Source: JBGTIS01 sp041745535
GTDB lineage: Bacteria; Bacteroidota; Bacteroidia; Cytophagales; Cyclobacteriaceae
Assembly (NCBI GenBank): GCA_041745535.1
Contig: JBGTIS010000300.1
Coordinates: forward strand, 1-13,851
Length of the DNA: 13,851 bases
Direction of reading: 5' to 3'
The position numbers and the translations under genes were made by a program. This document shows, in pieces, positions 1-6,927 of the stretch. How positions within the stretch are numbered: position 1 is the first letter of the stretch; the number at the start of each line of letters is the position of its first letter. The notes below the pieces were generated by a model. The model worked only from the letters and a program-made list of their open reading frames with translations. It was not told where the DNA came from and searched no databases.

Positions 1-393
1 GCAAACTATGTTGTTCAGTTAGCGACTGTAATTCCCGCAAAGCTCAAAGGCTCACTTGATAATATTCGTGTTCTTGAACAAACACCACATTCTCTATTCT
101 GGGACTTTGATGCGTTAGGCTACATATTCATGGGGTTGGCAACTTTCATAGCTATTCCCGCATTTGAAAAAAGTGGGTTTCAAAAATGGGTGAGGATTTC
201 TTTTATCGCTAACGCTGTTGTTACCCCGTTCATAACGGTTGTTTATTTCTATCCCACCTATTCCGAAAAGTTGCTAATTCTGGGGTATCCCTGGGCCATT
301 ACCGCTCCGCTATCAATGCTAATGCTTGCAATAATGTTCAACAAGAAAAAGACTGTAAAAAAATCATGGCAAGCTACAGACGACAGAACGTAG
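1..393 (+). CDS. Integral membrane protein, C-terminal part (5' end outside window)
   Basis: The frame is open from the first base, so the gene begins before the window; 130 codons and a TAG stop are visible. The methionine at base 130 lies inside a hydrophobic segment and is unlikely to be the true start. Three probable membrane segments are visible, at fragment residues about 39-55, 66-83 and 91-113, followed by a lysine-rich tail (KKK-TVKK) that by the positive-inside rule should be cytoplasmic. No catalytic motif was seen. The function is not recognised; it resembles the many small uncharacterised multi-spanning proteins of Bacteroidota. The next gene is 255 bases away with its own promoter-like element, so the two are probably not an operon. 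Confidence 0.7.
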   Translation, partial: ANYVVQLATVIPAKLKGSLDNIRVLEQTPHSLFWDFDALGYIFMGLATFIAIPAFEKSGFQKWVRISFIANAVVTPFITVVYFYPTYSEKLLILGYPWAITAPLSMLMLAIMFNKKKTVKKSWQATDDRT

Positions 394-580
394 AGCGGCA
401 CATAGTATTGCATTGGCAATGAATGCTGCTACATCGCCAACGCTTTAACGTTGAGGTGTCGCGGTGGATTGATTTACATGATAATCTGGCTGTTGAGGGT
501 AATAGTACCTGCTATAATGAATGCCTGCCGGCTGAGAAAATTTGTAGCTAACCAGGGTGTAAAAATATTTATAAAACCGA

Positions 581-588
581 TACCTTTG
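581..588 (+). promoter_or_regulatory. Candidate Bacteroidota -7 promoter element (TACCTTTG)
   Basis: TACCTTTG matches the Bacteroidota primary-sigma -7 consensus TAnnTTTG exactly and lies about 60 bases before the beta-lactamase ATG at 649. No clear -33 TTTG/TTG was found at the expected 19-21 base spacing, so support is partial. The same octamer occurs upstream of radA on the other strand. Confidence 0.4.
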
Positions 589-648
589 GAGGGTAGTCAT
601 CGTTGTAAAAAGCCAAACAGTTAATCAGCCTTAAGCACTGCCACTTTT

Positions 649-1383
649 ATGATAAGATTTGTTACACTTTTAGCCATTGGTTTGTTATCGTTCGCCTGCA
701 ATCCGACTAAAACAACCGAAACCAACAACTACCACTCTGAAACGCTTGAAATTCAACAGCTGTCCAGCCATGTGTACCAGCACACCTCGTTTCTCGATAC
801 CGAAAGTTTTGGTAAAGTGCCCTGTAATGGTATGATCGTGGTCGATAAACAGGAAGCCATTATTTTTGACACGCCGGCAGACAGTCCTGCTTCTTCGGAG
901 TTAATTAACTGGGTTGAAAACACTCTGGATTGCAAAGTGAAAGCCATCATTCCGACGCATTTTCATGCAGATTGCCTGGCTGGTCTGGAGGTGTTTCATC
1001 AACATCACATTCCTTCTTATGCCAACAACGCGACGATAAACCTGGCCCGGCAGCGGAATTCGCCCCTTCCCCAAAATGGTTTCGACAGTTTGCTTGAACT
1101 AAAAGTCGGTGATAAAAAAGTGATCGCCGAGTTCTTCGGCGAAGGACACACCAAAGACAATGTGATCGGATATTTTCCGGACGAAAAAATTATATTTGGC
1201 GGCTGCTTAATCAAAGAATCGGGTGCGGGGAAAGGAAATCTGGAAGACGCCAATACGAAGGCCTGGCCATTGACAGTAGCGAAGTTGAATGAAAAATATC
1301 CCGATACAAAAATTGTTATTCCCGGACACGGAAAACCCGGCGGAACCGATTTATTGGAATATACCATTCAACTGTTTGAGTAA
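649..1383 (+). CDS. bla: Subclass B1 metallo-beta-lactamase (CcrA-like), probable lipoprotein
   Basis: A 244-residue zinc hydrolase expected to open the beta-lactam ring, including carbapenems, in the periplasm. All six B1 zinc ligands are present: H104, H106 and D108 in THFHADC, H167 in GEGH, C186 in GGC, and H227 in PGHG. The substrate-binding lysine (K189, standard Lys224) and the GNLEDAN segment (N197, standard Asn233) are also present. C109 after the metal-binding Asp matches the HWHGDC arrangement of Bacteroides CcrA/CfiA. The leader (residues 1-17) ends in an imperfect lipobox with C17, so membrane anchoring is likely but not certain. Length fits the family. There is no mobile element or second resistance gene nearby, so it looks like a resident chromosomal enzyme. 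A promoter-like TACCTTTG lies 60 bases upstream. The substrate range cannot be read from sequence. Confidence 0.93.
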   Translation: MIRFVTLLAIGLLSFACNPTKTTETNNYHSETLEIQQLSSHVYQHTSFLDTESFGKVPCNGMIVVDKQEAIIFDTPADSPASSELINWVENTLDCKVKAIIPTHFHADCLAGLEVFHQHHIPSYANNATINLARQRNSPLPQNGFDSLLELKVGDKKVIAEFFGEGHTKDNVIGYFPDEKIIFGGCLIKESGAGKGNLEDANTKAWPLTVAKLNEKYPDTKIVIPGHGKPGGTDLLEYTIQLFE

Positions 1384-1404
1384 AAAGCAGCTTGAAAACG
1401 CTGC
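1382..1404. terminator. Weak hairpin after the beta-lactamase gene
   Basis: GCAGC (1387-1391) can pair with GCTGC (1400-1404) across an 8-base loop. Five A residues precede it on the + strand, giving an intrinsic-terminator shape with a T-run only when read on the - strand. The 5-bp stem is short; it could be bidirectional or chance. Confidence 0.22.
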
Positions 1405-1550
1405 ATATTGTTGAGAAAATTTTCCATGAAGGTGTAGTACAACCCCACTATTTTATTATATATCCACAAGCGCAGGACTTCCATAACCTTATCATGTCGC
1501 GTATCTTTTTCAATCGGCCGAAGCGAATGGAGCCTAACGCGGCTTTAAAA

Positions 1551-1615
1551 TTCAATGCTCAATTCCATAAACACGGTTCGCGGTGTAATTGAGCGTTGAT
1601 CATTGAACATTGAGC
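1551..1615. repeat. Heptamer tandem repeat with an inverted partner
   Basis: Four consecutive 7-base units at 1588-1615 read ATTGAGC, GTTGATC, ATTGAAC, ATTGAGC. An inverted partner, TTCAATGCTCAATT, lies at 1551-1564. The left arm pairs with 1587-1599 at about 12 of 13 positions, leaving a loop of roughly 22 bases. The patch ends exactly where recognisable sigma-factor coding sequence starts. No reading frame is associated with it. Confidence 0.6.
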
Positions 1616-1616
1616 T

Positions 1617-2038
1617 TTTACCAATACCCAGGAGGATTTCGAAGATTACTACCAGGAAGTGTGTTTACAGATTTGGAGAAGCAAAGACAATTTTCGGGAA
1701 CAGGCTGAGTGGTCTACCTGGATATACCGGTTATCCTTAAATGTGTGCCTCACTCTGTTGAAGAAAAGCAAAACAATCCCCGGCATTTCGCTTCCGATTA
1801 CCTGCCGGCTGAAGCAACCGTAGATAGCCGTGCCTTTGCCAACGAATCGCTTAATCAGCTGTATGAAGCCATCATGCAACTCTCGGAAGTAGACAGAGGC
1901 GTGATTTTGCTGTATCTGGAGGAAAAATCTTATCAGGAAATCGCGGCTATTCTGGGTACCAATGCTAATAACATTGGGGTGCGCATTAAAAGAATTAAAG
2001 AACGTTTAAAAAAACTATTAGATGGAAAAGTCAATTGA
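1617..2038 (+). pseudogene. ECF-type RNA polymerase sigma-70 family sigma factor, broken
   Basis: Two frames together encode a sigma factor. The first (from about 1617 to about 1765) gives sigma region 2: an FEDYYQEVCLQIW block followed by AEWSTWIYRLSLN. The second (from about 1765 to the stop at 2036-2038) gives region 4, with a helix-turn-helix around SYQEIAAILGTNANNIGVRI. Frame bookkeeping implies loss of one base near the A-rich stretch at about 1757-1775. Without the shift the first frame stops at 1821. The N-terminus is also missing: a stop at 1611-1613 and the heptamer repeat lie directly before region 2, with no start codon, so roughly 20-25 residues are absent. Its 3' end overlaps the following membrane-protein gene by 17 bases, the usual translationally coupled sigma/partner arrangement. 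A sequencing error could explain the frameshift but not the missing 5' end. Confidence 0.8.
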
Positions 2039-2519
2039 ATCAATCTGGAAAGAAGGTTTTTTGAAAAGCGATGCATTAATCGCTCCGAAACTGAATAACC
2101 TGTACAATCAGAAATCGAAGCACATCATCGACAAATTTAAAAGGATGTTCAAGATAAACCTGATCGCACTGGTGGTGTTTTCGGTGGTGGTGCTGATAGC
2201 TTCTTTTATCGTAGGAATTCCATATATGGGGGTGCCCATGTTTTTTCTGCTCAATGTAATCGTAATTGTAAATAAAAGGCTGATGAACGGACTGGAAAAA
2301 ATTGATAAAAACGTGAGCAGCTACCAATGCCTGAAAGCGTTTGATACCTGGATGAAAGCACAGCTTTCGGTGAACACAAAATTGGCTGGATTTTACTATC
2401 CCTATATTTTTATGTCGCTCGTGCTGGGGTTTTGGTTGATGGTGGTTGATGGGAAACTTCTGGGTGAAGCTGTAGTCGAAAAGCTGATTACAAATTATCC
2501 TGACACCTATCTGCTGTGA
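2022..2519 (+). CDS. Membrane partner of the sigma factor, probably C-terminally truncated
   Basis: 165 residues with a charged cytoplasmic N-terminus and three probable membrane segments at about 45-63, 66-83 and 124-142. The ATG lies inside the end of the sigma-factor reading frame (17-base overlap), so it was probably co-translated with it and may have served as its membrane anti-sigma or sensor partner; that role is inferred from context only. From memory of similar sigma-linked proteins, the family usually continues past the NYPDTYL motif into a further hydrophobic segment and a charged tail. Here a TGA follows immediately, so about 50 residues may be missing. No continuation was found in the other frames after 2519. 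With a broken sigma factor upstream, the gene is likely no longer functional. Confidence 0.6.
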   Translation: MEKSIESIWKEGFLKSDALIAPKLNNLYNQKSKHIIDKFKRMFKINLIALVVFSVVVLIASFIVGIPYMGVPMFFLLNVIVIVNKRLMNGLEKIDKNVSSYQCLKAFDTWMKAQLSVNTKLAGFYYPYIFMSLVLGFWLMVVDGKLLGEAVVEKLITNYPDTYLL

Positions 2520-2539
2520 AACAATATTTTTAAAATGAT

Positions 2540-2547
2540 TATATTTG
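2540..2547 (+). promoter_or_regulatory. Possible -7 element (TATATTTG) for the toxin-antitoxin pair
   Basis: TATATTTG fits TAnnTTTG but ends only 4 bases before the ATG at 2552. If used, it would give a nearly leaderless transcript. The region is AT-rich, so a chance match is quite possible, and no spaced -33 element is evident. Confidence 0.22.
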
Positions 2548-2551
2548 AAAT

Positions 2552-2842
2552 ATGATTACGAAGGATGATATCTTATCTAAATTGAAAGAGTTGAAGCCTA
2601 CTCTTTATAAAGATTATGCTGTCAGGGAAATAGGATTATTTGGGTCGTTTTCTGACGAAAGCTACACTGAAGATAGTGATATTGACATCCTGATAGAGCT
2701 TGAAAAACCGATTGGCTGGAAATTTTTTTCACTTGAACTGTATCTGGAACAGATTTTTAATAGAAAGATTGATCTGGTTACAAAAAATGCTTTAAAAGAA
2801 CAAATAAAAGATCATATCTTAAAGCAGGTAAACTACGTGTAG
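2552..2842 (+). CDS. mntA: MNT-domain nucleotidyltransferase antitoxin (MntA-like)
   Basis: A 96-residue minimal nucleotidyltransferase. The signature GSX10DXD is clear: G31-S32 followed by D43 and D45 in SDIDILIE, with a third acidic residue, D74, in the KIDLV strand. These residues bind Mg-ATP in the pol-beta superfamily. In characterised pairs, MntA inactivates its HEPN partner by transferring AMP groups to the tyrosine of the partner's RX4HXY motif; that activity is inferred here by homology. The stop codon at 2840-2842 is one base before the TTG start of the HEPN gene, so the two are surely cotranscribed. Length and motifs are complete, unlike the decayed genes on either side. Confidence 0.88.
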   Translation: MITKDDILSKLKELKPTLYKDYAVREIGLFGSFSDESYTEDSDIDILIELEKPIGWKFFSLELYLEQIFNRKIDLVTKNALKEQIKDHILKQVNYV

Positions 2843-2843
2843 A

Positions 2844-3209
2844 TTGAAAAAAAAAGAGCGAACATACAAAATGTATCTTGAAGACCTTTTACTTGCAATG
2901 ACACGCATTGCTGAATACATTGAAGGCTATTCATTTATTAAATTTAAAAAAGATAACAGAACGGTTGACGCCGTAATACGGAATTTTGAAATTATTGGCG
3001 AAGCATCAAAAAATCTTCCGAAAGAATTCAAGGAGAAATATTCAGAAGTCCCATGGTCAGAAATGTATTTGCTAAGAAATAAGGTTTCACATGATTACTT
3101 GGGCATTGATTACGAAATAATTTGGGACGTTGCATCAAACTATTTACCTGGAAACAAAGCTCAGATAGAAAGCATCTTAGAAATAGAGAACAAAAGCGCA
3201 GGGGCATGA
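2844..3209 (+). CDS. hepT: HEPN-domain RNase toxin (HepT-like, DUF86 family)
   Basis: 121 residues from a TTG start one base after the mntA stop. An ATG at 2871 (residue 10, just before YLEDLLLA) is an alternative. The all-helical HEPN fold is indicated by the N-terminal YLEDLLLAMTRIAEYIEGYSF helix region, the AVIRNFEIIGEASKNLP helix and the catalytic R78-X4-H83-X-Y85 motif (RNKVSHDY). R and H form the ribonuclease site, and Y85 is the position modified by MntA in studied pairs. The expected role is an RNA-cleaving toxin held inactive by its neighbour, with roles in plasmid stability or phage defence reported for relatives. Nothing here appears damaged. Confidence 0.88.
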   Translation: MKKKERTYKMYLEDLLLAMTRIAEYIEGYSFIKFKKDNRTVDAVIRNFEIIGEASKNLPKEFKEKYSEVPWSEMYLLRNKVSHDYLGIDYEIIWDVASNYLPGNKAQIESILEIENKSAGA

Positions 3210-3303
3210 CAATGTGAATATTTTAAGACAGAGAAAGTTTTTGTTTATGTGTTAGGCTATGGCTGTTAATTACAAATTATCATGTCGACAGAAAGGAGAA
3301 ATC

Positions 3304-3921
3304 TTACCAAATAACGAGATAAAAAAGATTCCTTGCCGGGCGATGACCAATAGAAAAAATATATTTATCAGACACAGCGTTGATATCAGATGCCAGTATG
3401 GGTTTTACATAGTCGGCATCATATTCCCGGTTGCCTATACACCATACGTGCTCTTCCTGAAGATAAGGTTTGAGTTGATAGATATTGGTAAGTTTTTCGT
3501 GCCCGCAGCCTGTGACAATTGCCAGGTCCATCCCGGCCCCATGAAATCGGTATGGCCATCCAGATAAAATAAGCCGAATTTACCCACCTGTTTACAGGCC
3601 AGGGCATTGCCAATCAGAATACTGCAATCGCCCCCAGTATTACCGGAAATACAGCGTTTTCCAGCAAAGGTTTTAATAATGCTGCCTGCTGTTTCGCATA
3701 GGCAATAATGGTGTCGGCATTGTTTACGCTGGCAGCCTCATCCCAACCCATAGCATAAGGCGGTGGCTCTAAACGATGAATCTGCACGGGTTTTAGTAAA
3801 TCGTGAAAACCGTATTTTTCAACCAGCATGGTAACCGCCTTACTCCGGGTTCTTTGCCTGGGTGGGGTGCTTTTAGTCCTAAATTGCTAGGAAATTCTAA
3901 TATATGTACATCCTTTCGCAT
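3304..3921 (-). pseudogene. Arginase-family (ureohydrolase) pseudogene, multiple frameshifts
   Basis: Read on the - strand from an ATG at 3921, three frames in succession encode an arginase-like protein. The N-terminus (VHILEFPSNLGLKAPHPGKE) runs to about 3830. After a shift come VEKYGFHDLL through VILG (to about 3632). After a second shift come GGDCSILIGNALA and the metal-binding LDGHTDF (to about 3545). A third shift gives MDLAIVTGCGHEKL through NREYDADYVKPI, ending near 3360. The second shift maps to a run of five C at 3631-3635 where six would keep the frame. Next to the third, the usual residues between HTDFM and GMDLA are shortened. The C-terminal half, with the DVD metal ligands, is missing; the last ~25 residues before the stop at 3304 do not look like the family. 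No active enzyme can be made. Confidence 0.78.
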
Positions 3922-3942
3922 ATTACGCTGCCAGATTTGGGG

Positions 3943-4152
3943 TTAACTGATGATCACCGTAAGCTTTTTCTTGCTATCGGGTTTAAACTGCTTTTGCCGG
4001 AGCGCATAAAACAACCAGCCCAGCCCTGCGATAGACGCACTCACCACCACTGTGGTGGTCGTTATACTTTTGTCATTGATATAGCTGATTAGTAAATAGG
4101 CAACGCCGGCAATGGGCAGTTTAGAGGCATATTGCCTGAAATTGAAGTCGTT
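3943..4152 (-). pseudogene. Start-less remnant of a small membrane protein
   Basis: An open - strand frame of about 69 codons between TGA (4153-4155) and TAA (3943-3945) encodes a protein-like sequence. It has a hydrophobic segment (LPIAGVAYLLISYI), a second one (TTVVVSASIAGLGWLFYAL) and a basic tail (RQKQFKPDSKKK). No ATG or GTG stands at a suitable position, so it is probably the 3' end of a gene whose 5' part was lost. It ends 22 bases before the arginase remnant's start on the same strand. The family is not recognised. It could be a chance frame, but the segment pattern argues for former coding. Confidence 0.42.
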
Positions 4153-4205
4153 TCACTGAATAAAAATAACTTTTCATAAAATAAATCTGTCTGAATAATC
4201 AATTT

Positions 4206-5939
4206 CTATTTTCCTTCCCACTGCAATACCTGCCGGTCGGCCAGAAGTTTTTCCTGTAGCTTCGGATAGCTTACCTGCTGCACAGCTACCTGTTCGTCGA
4301 TGGCCAGACTGGCTGCGGTGGCTGCCGACTGCCCCAACACCATAAACACCGGTTCCATGCGGATGGAGCCAAAAGCGATGTGCGTAGCACTCAGGCAAAC
4401 CGGCACCAGCAGGTTGCTGCATTCTGCTTCTTTGGGAACAATAGCCCGGTAACTGATCGGGTAGGGCGACTTTACTTTTGCTTCCACGTTCCCTTCGTTT
4501 TTTACAAATCCGGCTTCGTTTACATACCGCTGTATTTGGTGCGAATCCATACCATAGGCGCCCATGCCTACCACATCTTCTGCTACTTCCAGCCCCTCAC
4601 AATTGTGCTGGGTCATCACATATTCGCCAATCATTCGGCGGGCTTCGCGCACATACAACTGTTGCTGCCAGCCGTCTTCCCGCTCAAATTCGTCTTTGCA
4701 GGTGCCCCATCGCGACACTTCGTCCCGAATATGCCGCGGCATTCTGGGGTGGTAGGCCAGTGTCCACATCAATCCCTGCTGGTATTGCCGGTGGGCTTCT
4801 CTTATTTTCTCTCTTTCCTCATAGCTGGCTTCCGGATAGCTGTAGTTTTGCCCTATATAATCGGTAGAAAACCCGGTTCTGTTATTGGTATCGGTTTTCC
4901 GGTTGGGCATGTCCGAGTTGATCCACGGAAAGCCTTTCTCGCCGGCTTCGTAATTTCTTAAAAGCAGTTCGTAATTCAGTTCGTTATACCCCGCAGGCTT
5001 CGCAAACGGGATGCGGTTATCGGGATGATCGGTGAGGCACATGCGGAAACAATACGCCTGTACTTTGTCGTCGCCAGCACCTTCTTCTCCCGGTCCGTCG
5101 GGATTAATAAAGGGCAATAGTCCACTGGCAGCATCGCCAGCTTTGATGTACGGGTCTACGCCATCTACAAAATTGTGGTTGGCGGCATTAGTAGCCGGCT
5201 GACCGGTAATGGTAGTGTCTCGCAGCCTGGTGTTCACTCCGTTCATGGTTTCCTTGTATTTTGCGTTCCCTTCTCTGCCCACGGTATAGGTTACGCCGGC
5301 CGCCGCCATCAGGTCGCCCTCATAGGTGGCATCGATAAACATTTTCCCGGCATACGCCTTTCCCGAAAGCGAAGTAATGGATACTATTTTCCCATCTTCC
5401 AGCTTTACGCCGCTTTCCCGGTTCAGGCGTTCCTTCATGATAAGTTCAATGCCTTCGTTGCGGATAAAATCCTCATAAATTTTCAGGGCGGCAGCAGGTT
5501 CAAACGTCCACATTGTAGGTTCGGCTTGCTCCGTTTGGGTCTGCCCGCCGTCTTTGTATTCAGCTTGCTGCTGCCATTTCCAGTTTTGCGCATCATTGTA
5601 ATAGGTTTTTACAGCGGTATAAAACTCCCGGGAGATACCCCCGATGGCAGCCTTATTGCCAATATCCGTTTGCCCTAATCCGCCAGTGGTTAATCCGCCA
5701 ATTCTGGATTCAGGTTCAATCAGCACCACCGATTTGCCCATGCGTTTGGCCTGAATGGCAGCCGCGATGCCTGCGGAAGTGCCGCCATACACCACCACAT
5801 CATACCCCTGCGGTTTGGGCGAGGTACACCGGGTGTTCAGTATTAATAAGGAAAGCAATACAATGTTAAAGGATAGAAGGGAAAGGCTTTTCATTAGCAT
5901 GATACGCTGTTTTGGGTTTATCGGGATTTTGAATGCCAA
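4206..5939 (-). CDS. Exported FAD-dependent oxidoreductase (FAD_oxidored family)
   Basis: 577 residues, matching secreted FAD-dependent oxidoreductases of Bacteroidota. Near the N-terminus is a hydrophobic leader (residues about 17-36) ending at C38 in a non-canonical lipobox, so signal peptide or lipoprotein is unresolved. M14 (5900) or M16 (5894) would give a more normal leader and may be the true start. The dinucleotide-binding strand-loop-helix follows at about 45-74 (DVVVYGGTSAGIAAA, then VVLIEP), then the IGGLTTGGLGQTD flavin segment. The C-terminal FAD-closing block near 510-550 contains ATHIAFGSIRMEPVFMVLGQ. Length is full. The substrate is unknown; relatives are often found in carbohydrate-degradation settings. 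It lies 61 bases downstream of the esterase gene on the same strand with no promoter element between them, so co-expression is likely. Confidence 0.85.
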   Translation of the reverse strand: MAFKIPINPKQRIMLMKSLSLLSFNIVLLSLLILNTRCTSPKPQGYDVVVYGGTSAGIAAAIQAKRMGKSVVLIEPESRIGGLTTGGLGQTDIGNKAAIGGISREFYTAVKTYYNDAQNWKWQQQAEYKDGGQTQTEQAEPTMWTFEPAAALKIYEDFIRNEGIELIMKERLNRESGVKLEDGKIVSITSLSGKAYAGKMFIDATYEGDLMAAAGVTYTVGREGNAKYKETMNGVNTRLRDTTITGQPATNAANHNFVDGVDPYIKAGDAASGLLPFINPDGPGEEGAGDDKVQAYCFRMCLTDHPDNRIPFAKPAGYNELNYELLLRNYEAGEKGFPWINSDMPNRKTDTNNRTGFSTDYIGQNYSYPEASYEEREKIREAHRQYQQGLMWTLAYHPRMPRHIRDEVSRWGTCKDEFEREDGWQQQLYVREARRMIGEYVMTQHNCEGLEVAEDVVGMGAYGMDSHQIQRYVNEAGFVKNEGNVEAKVKSPYPISYRAIVPKEAECSNLLVPVCLSATHIAFGSIRMEPVFMVLGQSAATAASLAIDEQVAVQQVSYPKLQEKLLADRQVLQWEGK

Positions 5940-6000
5940 TATAAATTACTTTTCAATAAATACGAATGGGTTTTTTGTATATCTATCTATAAGCAAATGA

Positions 6001-6927
6001 TTACTCTATCGGGATGGCCGGTTCAGCCTGTAAGTAGCCTAAGGAAATGAGAAACTGATCAGCCGCCTGAATGGTTTTTTTGTAGTATTCAAACTTATTG
6101 TAGTTGAAAAAACCATGACCCTGCCCTTCGTACAGGTGTAAATCGCAGCGGCTTCCTGTTTTTTCCATTGCTTTTGCGTAGTACTCCATGGTTTCTACCG
6201 GAATAAGCTGATCTTCGGTACCCAGGAAGATGATGGTGGGAGGAGCACCCTTTTTCAGGTTGTGCAAAGGAGAAAATTCCCTGTAACTGTCGTCAATCCG
6301 GTCGTAGCCATAGCCAGCAGGCCCATTGTCAATCACCGGATTGAAGAGTACCAGCGCATTGGGTTCAGGACTTACCGCCAGCGAATCAGTTGCTTCATCA
6401 AAACCGGCTATCAGGGCGGTAGCTGCTGCCAGATGCCCACCGGCAGAACCTCCCAGGGCCACAATACTATCCGGATTAAGGTGAAAACGTGCGGCATGGG
6501 CTCTGACAAAGCGAATAGCCGATTTGGCATCTTTTAATGCCTCAAAAGGCGTGGTGCCCTGCCGCGACCGCACCCGGTAGTCGGCCAGAAAGCAGACAAG
6601 TCCCCGGCGGGCAAAGTAGGCGGCATGTGGTTTAAATTGGGCAATGCTGCCACCGATCCAACCACCGCCGAAAAAGAAAACAGCGCCCGGATGCAACTGG
6701 GTAGTATCCATGTCAGGCGGATAAAAAATATCCAGGGTAAGCGAGAGGGTATCAATCTGTTTGTAAACAACCTGTTCAGTTTTGAGAGGAGTTTGCTGGG
6801 CGATAGCTGATGGAGTAAATAAAATGAAGAAACTGATAGCAATAAAATATTGTATAAGCAGATGTGGGTAAAGGCTTTGTTTGCCGGTGTTTTCACCAGC
6901 AACGGAGGAGGCAATAAAATACTTCAT
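6001..6927 (-). CDS. Secreted alpha/beta hydrolase (HSL/BD-FAE-like esterase)
   Basis: 308 residues with an extended N-region, a hydrophobic core (about 23-40) and a probable signal-peptidase site after A43 (SAIA-QQ). The mature protein has the serine-hydrolase layout. The oxyanion strand is FFFGGGWIGGS (84-94, with GGG replacing the common HGG), the nucleophile is S161 in GGSAGG, the acid is D239 in GTEDQLIPV, and the histidine is H271 in GQGHGF. The ADYR segment (115-118) and the DAKSAIRFVR helix are typical of the carboxylesterase/BD-FAE group. Likely substrates are short acyl or feruloyl/acetyl esters, perhaps on polysaccharides; this is inference. It is the first gene of a probable two-gene unit with the FAD oxidoreductase. 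The family also contains peptidases, so esterase is the best but not the only reading. Confidence 0.85.
   Translation of the reverse strand: MKYFIASSVAGENTGKQSLYPHLLIQYFIAISFFILFTPSAIAQQTPLKTEQVVYKQIDTLSLTLDIFYPPDMDTTQLHPGAVFFFGGGWIGGSIAQFKPHAAYFARRGLVCFLADYRVRSRQGTTPFEALKDAKSAIRFVRAHAARFHLNPDSIVALGGSAGGHLAAATALIAGFDEATDSLAVSPEPNALVLFNPVIDNGPAGYGYDRIDDSYREFSPLHNLKKGAPPTIIFLGTEDQLIPVETMEYYAKAMEKTGSRCDLHLYEGQGHGFFNYNKFEYYKKTIQAADQFLISLGYLQAEPAIPIE

Noticed and set aside
409..465. Small inverted repeats (GCATT/AATGC and CAACG/CGTTG) after the first gene
   Set aside because: Stems are only 5 bp with no T-run; expected by chance in 255 bases.
1392..1592. Open + strand frame of 66 codons after the beta-lactamase
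   Set aside because: It needs a TTG start, shows no protein-like pattern, and runs into the heptamer repeat.
4380..5678. Several + strand frames of 63-193 codons opposite the FAD oxidoreductase
   Set aside because: They are antisense shadows of a well-supported gene and lack domain signatures or plausible starts.
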